A DNA stretch of 6,146 nucleotides from contig JAUSQB010000394.1 in assembly GCA_030652715.1 (NCBI GenBank), positions 1 through 6,146 on the forward strand, written 5' to 3'. The DNA comes from Rugosibacter sp. (GTDB lineage: Bacteria > Pseudomonadota > Gammaproteobacteria > Burkholderiales > Rhodocyclaceae). Positions 1 through 6,146 of this stretch are shown piece after piece. Numbering within the stretch: position 1 is the stretch's first letter; each line of letters begins with the position of its first letter. A program made the translations under genes and the position numbers. Below the pieces are notes generated by a model that was given only the letters and a program-made list of their open reading frames with translations, did not search any database and had not been told where the DNA came from.

Positions 1-2677
<2,677 letters not shown>

Positions 2678-2691
2678 CGCAAAAAGAAGAA

Positions 2692-2707
2692 AGGGGAGAC
2701 TTCCCCT
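2692..2707. repeat. Hairpin in the tkt 5' leader
   Basis: AGGGGA (2692-2697) and TCCCCT (2702-2707) form a perfect 6-bp stem around a 4-base loop, ending 15 bases before the tkt start codon. In the tkt mRNA it would pair part of the AGGAGG sequence. No T-run follows directly as in a terminator; a pyrimidine stretch (CTTTCTTCTTTTT) lies between the stem and the ATG. Folding could therefore also cause some attenuation. Confidence 0.45.
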
Positions 2708-2710
2708 CCT
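2705..2710 (-). promoter_or_regulatory. Displaced Shine-Dalgarno of tkt (AGGAGG)
   Basis: A perfect AGGAGG lies on the minus strand, but 27 bases separate it from the tkt ATG, far more than the usual 5-9. No ATG, GTG or TTG lies at normal distance in the tkt frame, where the intervening codons are TTT, CTT, CTT, TTT, GCG. Its 3' part is paired inside the hairpin at 2692-2707. It may be a standby site, or be brought nearer by folding. Confidence 0.4.
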
Positions 2711-2721
2711 GAAAATTCGCT

Positions 2722-2727
2722 ATTATC
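2722..2727 (-). promoter_or_regulatory. Candidate -10 element of the tkt-gap promoter (GATAAT)
   Basis: On the minus strand GATAAT matches the sigma-70 -10 consensus in five of six bases. The matching -35 position (2745-2750, TAGCGT at 17-base spacing) is poor and lies inside the GCAC-TAGC-GTGC palindrome. A weak -35 covered by a palindrome would fit an activator-dependent promoter. This is an inference from motif matching only. Confidence 0.3.
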
Positions 2728-2742
2728 GACGAAACGAGAGAG

Positions 2743-2802
2743 GCACGCTAGTGCGGGGGCAATTAATCAGTACCCGACATCTGTCGTGCCCCTAGCGGGC
2801 AC
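2743..2802. repeat. Palindrome pair with alternative long-range pairing upstream of tkt
   Basis: Read on the minus strand, this spacer holds GTGCCC-GCTAG-GGGCAC (2802-2786), CGAC-AGAT-GTCG (2786-2775) and GCAC-TAGC-GTGC (2754-2743), all perfect stems. A competing fold also exists: CGCTAG then GGGCA (2797-2787) can pair with TGCCC (2761-2757) and CTAGCG (2751-2746). That gives 11 pairs with a five-base bulge and would break the first and third hairpins. The loops of those two hairpins (GCTAG and TAGC) are also complementary. It could be a leader RNA switch, a pair of operator sites, or the processing/termination end of the cupin transcript. No T-run supports a classical terminator. Confidence 0.4.
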
Positions 2803-2822
2803 CACTTCACGCAATAAGCAAA

Positions 2823-3380
2823 CTATGTGCGCAGGCTCTTGACCTGGAGTTGTTCATTCGAATCTGCAAAGGCTTGCAACGTGTTCGCCACGTCGTAGGG
2901 GCACTCCTCGAACGTTTTTGGATTCCATTCGCTGCGCGGTGTGGCAAAGAAATCCCCGCCGTAAACATGAATCGCACCGGTAATCTGATCCAGCGGGTTG
3001 ATCACGGAATGAATAATTGCCGCGCCCAACGGAACCGTGTCCCTCGTATTCAGCTCTTTAACCCCGTGTTGCACGAGGCCATGCTCGTTGCGACGATAGA
3101 AAATGTTCTGTTCCCGGCCTCCATAGATCCCGATGACAGCCCACATACGATGATCGTGGGGTTTGAATTCCATCCGCGGCCCCCAGCACAGGTTGAGGAT
3201 GGTCAGATCATCCGCCCGGTAAAGCGTTTCAACCCCTGCACGCGCAGGCTCACCAAGCCCGCGCACGATCTGCGCGGGATCGCTCACAGCGCTGGCCACC
3301 AGCTCTCGAATTGCCGCCTGCGCGTTACTTTCCTTCAGCGCAGCACGGCATTCCTCAATGAAGCGCTCTTTTTCAAACAT
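2823..3380 (-). CDS. Cupin of the cysteine/thiol dioxygenase superfamily
   Basis: A cytoplasmic single-domain cupin of 185 residues, related to cysteine dioxygenases and 3-mercaptopropionate dioxygenases, which add O2 to a thiol to give a sulfinate using mononuclear iron. The likely iron ligands are visible: His75 and His77 in KPHDHRMWAVIG, and His124 in AIIHSV. The second-sphere pair His138 and Tyr140 in AIHVYGGDF is kept. The serine of the S-x-H-x-Y triad of mammalian CDO is Ala136, and the cysteine of the Cys-Tyr crosslink is absent (Val82 at that spacing), as in many bacterial members. The substrate is therefore open. Start ATG 3378-3380 gives the expected length, but no good Shine-Dalgarno precedes it. 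It lies 34 bases after sodC on the same strand, suggesting co-transcription. No signal peptide is seen. Confidence 0.8.
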   Translation of the reverse strand: MFEKERFIEECRAALKESNAQAAIRELVASAVSDPAQIVRGLGEPARAGVETLYRADDLTILNLCWGPRMEFKPHDHRMWAVIGIYGGREQNIFYRRNEHGLVQHGVKELNTRDTVPLGAAIIHSVINPLDQITGAIHVYGGDFFATPRSEWNPKTFEECPYDVANTLQAFADSNEQLQVKSLRT

Positions 3381-3414
3381 CGCGGTAATTATTGTCAGCG
3401 GCCCACTCAGCCAT

Positions 3415-3939
3415 TTATTGAATCACGCCACAGAACAAGCGCGCACCGCCACCGCCCAACGGCGCAGGGTGATCTGCATGATTATCACCCCCCGCATGAA
3501 TCATTAAAGAACGGCCTTTCACATCGGCGATCTTGAGTCTGGGCGCCAATACGGGATTATTTGCGTTGCCCGTGGCATCCACGAAAAGCGCTGGCAAATC
3601 ACCCAGATGCCCATCACCCCACGGCAAGCCATGGTGTTTGCTAGCCGCCGGATCGTAATGCCCGCCTGCCGCTAAGGCAGGCACCATTTTCCCGTCTTTT
3701 TCCTTGTGCCCGCAACTGGAGTTCTCATGTACGTGAAACCCATGCACACCCGGCGGCAGCCCCGCCAATGTCGGACTAAACACCACGCCATACGGTGATT
3801 CGCTAATAACCACCTGACCAACTTGCGCGCCAACACCCTGCTCATCCACCTTGTTCATGGGCACAGTAATATCGGCATGTGCCGCTAAAGAAAAACACAG
3901 TGTAGAAGCCGCTAAAAATAGGACGGAACGTGATTTCAT
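3415..3939 (-). CDS. sodC: Periplasmic Cu/Zn superoxide dismutase
   Basis: Disproportionates superoxide to oxygen and hydrogen peroxide in the periplasm. The 174-residue precursor starts with a signal peptide: MKSR, a hydrophobic stretch at about 6-20, and a likely cleavage after AHA at residue 22. The metal set is complete: copper ligands His69 and His71 in GFHVHE, bridging His94, zinc ligands His103, His111 and Asp114, and copper ligand His148 in MIHAGGDNH. Cys76 and Cys170 can form the conserved disulfide, and the C-terminal [12 protein letters not shown] motif is typical. The start ATG (3937-3939) has a perfect AGGAGG four bases upstream (3944-3949). No His-rich metal-loading extension is present. 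The thiol-dioxygenase-like cupin follows after 34 bases. Transcription probably begins from a promoter at 3958-3986. Confidence 0.96.
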   Translation of the reverse strand: MKSRSVLFLAASTLCFSLAAHADITVPMNKVDEQGVGAQVGQVVISESPYGVVFSPTLAGLPPGVHGFHVHENSSCGHKEKDGKMVPALAAGGHYDPAASKHHGLPWGDGHLGDLPALFVDATGNANNPVLAPRLKIADVKGRSLMIHAGGDNHADHPAPLGGGGARLFCGVIQ

Positions 3940-3957
3940 TTTGCCTCCTGTGTAAAA

Positions 3958-3986
3958 AATATCGTGTGACTGAAAAAACTTTGCAA
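3958..3986 (-). promoter_or_regulatory. Candidate sodC promoter overlapping the dodecin terminator
   Basis: On the minus strand TTGCAA (3981-3986) and GATATT (3958-3963) are separated by exactly 17 bases, each matching consensus at four of six positions. A start about seven bases downstream would give a leader of under 20 bases with AGGAGG near its 5' end. The -35 element lies within the 3' arm of the dodecin terminator stem. Motif match only. Confidence 0.35.
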
Positions 3987-4016
3987 GCTGAAAAGATTCA
4001 ATTTTCAGCTTGCAAA
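3973..4016 (-). terminator. Intrinsic terminator of the dodecin gene
   Basis: A perfect 15-bp inverted repeat (3980-3994 with 4002-4016) surrounds a seven-base loop. On the minus strand it is followed after one base by six T residues (complement of 3973-3978). The stem is AT-rich near the loop and contains GCAAGC. It sits 28 bases after the dodecin stop codon and ends the dodecin transcript before sodC. On the plus strand the stem is followed only by ATCC, so it works in one direction. Confidence 0.9.
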
Positions 4017-4044
4017 ATCCACAAAAAATGCAGTCTCCCGCAAT

Positions 4045-4278
4045 TTATTTTTTCTTGGCACTTGCCGTGGCTTTGGCATCAGCCAAAACAAAGGTGACTT
4101 TCATCGTCACACGGTATTCCGTCACCTTGCCTTTGCTCACCACGACTTTTTGATCTTTTACCCAGGCCCCCTGAATATCAGCAATCGTCTCAGACGCCCG
4201 CGCAATGCCGGAAGAGACGGCATCTTCAAAACTCTTTTTGCTGCTCGATGTAAGTTCAATCACTTTTGCAACGCTCAT
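4045..4278 (-). CDS. Dodecin family flavin-binding protein
   Basis: Dodecins are small proteins that assemble into hollow dodecamers and bind riboflavin, FMN or lumichrome, acting as flavin stores or scavengers in the cytoplasm. The 77 residues show the fold in order: strand VAKVIELTSSS (3-13), helix SFEDAVSSGIARASETI (16-32), then strands around 37-47 and 51-65 with the family motif GKVTEYRVTMKVTF. The usual length is 65-75. A Lys/Ala-rich tail (66-77) ends in three lysines. The conserved tryptophan that stacks on the flavin in classical members (NVVWAEV in the Halobacterium protein) is displaced: here the segment is IQGAWVKDQ, with Trp39 two positions later. The ATG (4276-4278) has AAGGAG five bases upstream (4284-4289). 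The gene appears monocistronic, with its own promoter candidate and terminator. Confidence 0.88.
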   Translation of the reverse strand: MSVAKVIELTSSSKKSFEDAVSSGIARASETIADIQGAWVKDQKVVVSKGKVTEYRVTMKVTFVLADAKATASAKKK

Positions 4279-4292
4279 GATGGCTCCTTTAC

Positions 4293-4325
4293 GTTACGGT
4301 GAATCGGAGTTACGGATGATTACGA
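4293..4325. repeat. Three short direct repeats upstream of the dodecin gene
   Basis: GTTACGG occurs at 4293-4299 and 4309-4315, and a relaxed copy ATTACGA at 4319-4325, all in the same orientation. They lie between the candidate -10 and the ribosome-binding site, or just overlap the transcription start. They could be operator half-sites, but such short repeats also arise by chance. Confidence 0.25.
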
Positions 4326-4350
4326 TAACCGACGATACTCTCATTAGCAA
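4322..4350 (-). promoter_or_regulatory. Candidate dodecin promoter
   Basis: On the minus strand TTGCTA (4345-4350) and TATCGT (4322-4327) are separated by 17 bases, each four of six to sigma-70 consensus. It lies about 45 bases upstream of the start codon. The rest of the 4351-4447 spacer shows no gene or convincing signal. Confidence 0.3.
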
Positions 4351-4447
4351 TGGCATGACAGTCTGCACGTAGCGCAAGACATTGGTGCCGTATCGCCAGC
4401 GCCGACTTTTAAGGTGGCCAGTAGCGGAAGAAAGAACAGTCAGGGCT

Positions 4448-4476
4448 GCGTCATTCAAGCACTGCGCGAATGACGC
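4448..4476. repeat. Inverted repeat over the brnA stop codon
   Basis: GCGTCATTC (4448-4456) and GAATGACGC (4468-4476) form a perfect 9-bp stem with an 11-base loop. The repeat overlaps the brnA stop codon (4455-4457). The bases following on the minus strand (AGCCCTGACTG) contain no T-run, so it is not a standard intrinsic terminator. It may protect the mRNA 3' end or weakly terminate. Confidence 0.45.
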
Positions 4477-4754
4477 GCCACGTATTGGCGCAGCACACCA
4501 TCCATGCGCGGTTGCCAGCCTTCGCCGGTAGCCTTGAAGTAGGCAACGACCTCGGGGCTGTAGCGTACTGACACCAGCAGCTTCTTGTTTTCAGATTTCG
4601 GTCGGCCACGCAGCCCGCGCAGTGGCACCATCGCTTTCAACTGCTGTGGCGTCAGTGGCTGCGCGTCAGGATCGCTTCTGGCTGCTGCAGTAATGGCCTT
4701 GTCCTCCGCTACCGTCGGCGTAAGGATAGCGGGCTTCTTAGAGACTTTCGACAT
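4455..4754 (-). CDS. brnA: BrnA family antitoxin (orphan)
   Basis: BrnA is the DNA-binding antitoxin of BrnT/BrnA type II toxin-antitoxin systems: it neutralises the BrnT ribonuclease and represses the shared promoter. This 99-residue protein has a flexible, charged N-terminal part (1-55) and then the family's C-terminal ribbon-helix-helix-like domain. The domain has a strand KLLVSVRY (58-65), a first helix after SPEVVAYFKATG (66-77), and the hallmark GWQPRMDGVLRQYV (79-92). The start ATG has GAGG nine bases upstream (4764-4767). The first 17 bases overlap the 3' end of the brnT remnant, the usual toxin-then-antitoxin arrangement. Because the toxin gene and its promoter are damaged, this copy probably depends on read-through from comF. 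It may persist as an anti-addiction factor or stray regulator; that role is inference. Confidence 0.85.
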   Translation of the reverse strand: MSKVSKKPAILTPTVAEDKAITAAARSDPDAQPLTPQQLKAMVPLRGLRGRPKSENKKLLVSVRYSPEVVAYFKATGEGWQPRMDGVLRQYVARHSRSA

Positions 4755-4901
4755 AGTGCTTTACCTCACGACGATTAGCGCGGCGCAGGCTGATGACCCT
4801 GCGCACATCGCCACGATCTACAAACGCCACGTAGTACAGGATTCGGTTTTCGGAGCAAGCGCAATCATGCGCCTCTCAGTATGCCCGCACTGATCGATGG
4901 T
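4738..4901 (-). pseudogene. brnT: brnT toxin remnant, 5'-truncated and frameshifted
   Basis: Two reading frames together give the C-terminal half of a BrnT-type RelE-like ribonuclease. The upstream frame (4901-4848) reads [18 protein letters not shown]. The downstream frame (4845-4738) reads NRILYYVAFVDRGDVRRVIS if the junction is included, then LRRANRREVKHYVESL and stop. The break is at the AAAA run 4847-4850, where one base is missing (or two are extra). Without correction the upstream frame ends at a TAG about nine codons later. Only about 50 of the usual 85-95 residues remain. The N-terminal half is gone and comF coding sequence begins immediately beyond. The stop TAA at 4738-4740 lies inside brnA, matching intact brnTA operons. 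The toxin is almost certainly non-functional. Confidence 0.8.
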
Positions 4902-5629
4902 CAACCATGCTTCAGCGCCCGCGCCAGCACACAGTTTTCCACCCGTACTGCGCCGTGGGCTTTGAGGGTACGGGCCAGTTCATTTAGCGTGGCGCCGGTA
5001 GTCATCACGTCATCCACTATCAGCACGGTTTTGCCGGTGAGATCAATCCGGCACTCAAACGCATGGCGTATGTTTTTGGCGCGCTCTTTCCACGGCAGGC
5101 TGGTTTGCGGTGTGGTGTCGCGCTGGCGGTGGATGTTTTTCAGTTCCAGCGGGACACCGAGTTGCCGTGCCAGCGGGCGGGCGATTTCGATGGATTGATT
5201 AAAGCCGCGCTGCTTCAACCGCCGAGCTGACAGGGGCACGGGCAAGATGAAGTCAGGTGACGTAACAAGCGGCACCGCCAATAGCGCTAACTCGGCACCG
5301 AAAAAGTCGGCGCTGGCGAGACGGCGCGAATACTTGAGCGACTGAATCATCCGGTCAATCGGGAAGTCATATTGCCAGATAGCAGCGGTGGCGTCGAAAT
5401 AGGGCGCATGCTTCATGCACGCGCCACAGACTTCGGCGCCAGGGGTAGGCAAGGCACATTGCGGGCAGCGCTGCGTGGTCAAACGCGGCAAGTGGTCATT
5501 GCACTCCGGGCACAGCACGGCGTTATTGCTGGCCTCGCCGCATAGCAAACAATCGCGCGGCAACAGCGCTGCTATGGTGGCCTTCAGGGTTGTCTTGACT
5601 GCGTTTGCTGCCCGGTTTTTGATTGACAA
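4901..5629 (-). CDS. comF: ComF family protein (phosphoribosyltransferase-like, competence/GntX type)
   Basis: ComF proteins are cytoplasmic and needed for DNA uptake in naturally competent bacteria; enterobacterial relatives are called GntX. From the chosen start the protein has 242 residues, the normal size. The N-terminal zinc-finger region has four CxxC pairs (Cys27/30, 40/43, 55/58, 68/71). A phosphoribosyltransferase-like domain follows, with [18 protein letters not shown] and the PRPP-loop motif [14 protein letters not shown] (about 202-215). The start is TTG (5627-5629) because AAGGAG lies six bases upstream and homology begins near [10 protein letters not shown]. An open frame continues further, but it would run antisense through bioB and is rejected. 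The neighbour bioB diverges. comF beside biotin genes is also seen in E. coli (gntX next to bioH). The brnT remnant directly follows the stop. Confidence 0.93.
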   Translation of the reverse strand: MSIKNRAANAVKTTLKATIAALLPRDCLLCGEASNNAVLCPECNDHLPRLTTQRCPQCALPTPGAEVCGACMKHAPYFDATAAIWQYDFPIDRMIQSLKYSRRLASADFFGAELALLAVPLVTSPDFILPVPLSARRLKQRGFNQSIEIARPLARQLGVPLELKNIHRQRDTTPQTSLPWKERAKNIRHAFECRIDLTGKTVLIVDDVMTTGATLNELARTLKAHGAVRVENCVLARALKHG

Positions 5630-5651
5630 GCGTTGCTCCTTCCACCAAGAT
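5623..5651 (+). promoter_or_regulatory. Candidate bioB promoter overlapping the comF start
   Basis: A perfect -35 TTGACA (5623-5628) is followed after 17 bases by CAAGAT (5646-5651), which keeps the key A2, A5 and T6 positions of a -10 element. The -35 overlaps the comF initiation codon on the other strand. No BirA-like palindrome is visible in the 58-base divergent spacer. Confidence 0.4.
5636..5641 (-). promoter_or_regulatory. comF ribosome-binding site deciding the TTG start
   Basis: AAGGAG on the minus strand lies six bases before TTG at 5627-5629. No ATG in the comF frame lies near the start of homology, and the upstream in-frame ATGs fall inside bioB, so this site fixes the start. Confidence 0.8.
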
Positions 5652-5667
5652 GCGTGCCTTCCCTTGC

Positions 5668-5673
5668 ATTCTA
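5668..5673 (-). promoter_or_regulatory. Candidate -10 element of comF (TAGAAT)
   Basis: TAGAAT on the minus strand matches the -10 consensus at five of six positions and would give a leader of about 30 bases before the comF start. No convincing -35 lies 16-18 bases upstream, where the sequence is already bioB coding. Confidence 0.2.
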
Positions 5674-5687
5674 TCGAGTCCACCGCA

Positions 5688-6146
5688 ATGACTGCTCTTG
5701 CTACCAACGAAATCGAAACCATTAACAAATCTACCTCCTCAGCCGCGCCCGCTCTGCGCTGGAGCATCAAAGCCATCGAAGCGCTGTTTGCGCTGCCCTT
5801 TAACGACCTGATGTTTCGCGCGCAGGAAGTGCATCGCCAGCACCATGCGGCGAATGCGGTGCAACGCTCTACCCTGCTCTCGATCAAGACTGGCGGTTGT
5901 TCGGAAGATTGCGGTTATTGCTCGCAGTCGTCGCGCTATGGCGAGGCCGAACGCGAAGCCTTGCTGCCGATTGCAGAGGTGATCGCTGCTGCGCAAGCCG
6001 CTAAAGACAAGGGCGCATCGCGCTTTTGCATGGGCGCGGCCTGGCGCGGACCGAAAGAAAAAGACCTGGCACAGGTGGCCGGGATGATCTCCGCCGTCAA
6101 GGCGCTGGGGCTGGAAACCTGCGCCACGCTGGGCATGCTCAAAGAA
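5688..6146 (+). CDS. bioB: Biotin synthase, C-terminus cut by window edge
   Basis: BioB is a radical S-adenosylmethionine enzyme that inserts sulfur into dethiobiotin in the last step of biotin synthesis, in the cytoplasm. The 153 residues seen carry the radical-SAM cluster motif CSEDCGYC (Cys71, Cys75, Cys78). Two ligands of the sacrificial [2Fe-2S] cluster are present: Cys114 in RFCMGAAW and Cys145 in ETCATLG. The third cysteine and the arginine ligand lie outside the window. The N-terminus is about 18 residues longer than in E. coli BioB and low in conservation up to [11 protein letters not shown] (24-34). The ATG at 5688 has only a weak GAG upstream and overlaps the stop of a 13-codon open frame (5650-5691, ATGA). 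About 180-200 residues are missing. It diverges from comF. Confidence 0.96.
   Translation, partial: MTALATNEIETINKSTSSAAPALRWSIKAIEALFALPFNDLMFRAQEVHRQHHAANAVQRSTLLSIKTGGCSEDCGYCSQSSRYGEAEREALLPIAEVIAAAQAAKDKGASRFCMGAAWRGPKEKDLAQVAGMISAVKALGLETCATLGMLKE

Noticed and set aside
2786..2802. Intrinsic terminator for the cupin gene
   Set aside because: The GTGCCC-GCTAG-GGGCAC stem is perfect, but it is followed by GACAG with no T-run, so termination here is not supported by the usual signature.
2850..3536. Plus-strand open frame of 228 codons
   Set aside because: It lies antisense to the cupin and the end of sodC, both of which have clear family motifs. Its translation shows no recognisable domain.
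4279..4454. Hidden small gene or RNA between dodecin and brnA
   Set aside because: No frame with a ribosome-binding site and a sensible product is seen. Apart from the promoter candidate, short repeats and the stem at its edge, nothing structured stands out.
5630..5887. N-terminal extension of comF to an ATG at 5887
   Set aside because: The extension runs antisense through the conserved radical-SAM region of bioB and has no ComF similarity. The TTG at 5629 has a strong ribosome-binding site at the right distance and gives the family length.

Overview
The window looks like ordinary chromosome from a betaproteobacterium with mid-50s GC, judged by eye. The basis is a tkt-gap pair, a close match of the transketolase to the gamma/betaproteobacterial TktA type, a periplasmic Cu/Zn superoxide dismutase, and a comF gene next to a biotin gene. 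I cannot name the genus from sequence alone.

Layout: all genes except the last lie on the minus strand, so they read from right to left. At the left edge are gap (glyceraldehyde-3-phosphate dehydrogenase, C-terminus cut by the edge) and, 22 bases upstream of it, tkt (transketolase). These form a carbon-metabolism operon. Upstream of tkt is a 145-base spacer (2678-2822) with several perfect hairpins or palindromes, two mutually exclusive foldings, and a strong Shine-Dalgarno sequence misplaced 27 bases from the start codon. Next come sodC and a cupin of the thiol-dioxygenase type, 34 bases apart and probably co-transcribed. A small dodecin gene follows with its own strong intrinsic terminator, and that terminator overlaps a candidate sodC promoter. 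Next is an intact brnA antitoxin gene. Its toxin partner brnT survives only as a 5'-truncated, frameshifted remnant wedged against the end of comF. comF uses a TTG start with a strong ribosome-binding site. On the plus strand, diverging from comF, bioB (biotin synthase) begins and runs off the right edge.

How the parts relate: tkt and gap serve the pentose-phosphate/Calvin-type and glycolytic sugar-phosphate pathways. SodC (periplasm) and the cupin (cytoplasm) suggest oxygen and thiol redox handling. Dodecin would buffer flavins. comF next to bioB recalls the known comF/gntX-bioH neighbourhood of enterobacteria.

No clearly new multi-gene system is visible. The observations most worth checking are the structured tkt upstream region, the orphaned BrnA with its decayed BrnT, the atypical tryptophan position in the dodecin, and the sodC-cupin pairing.
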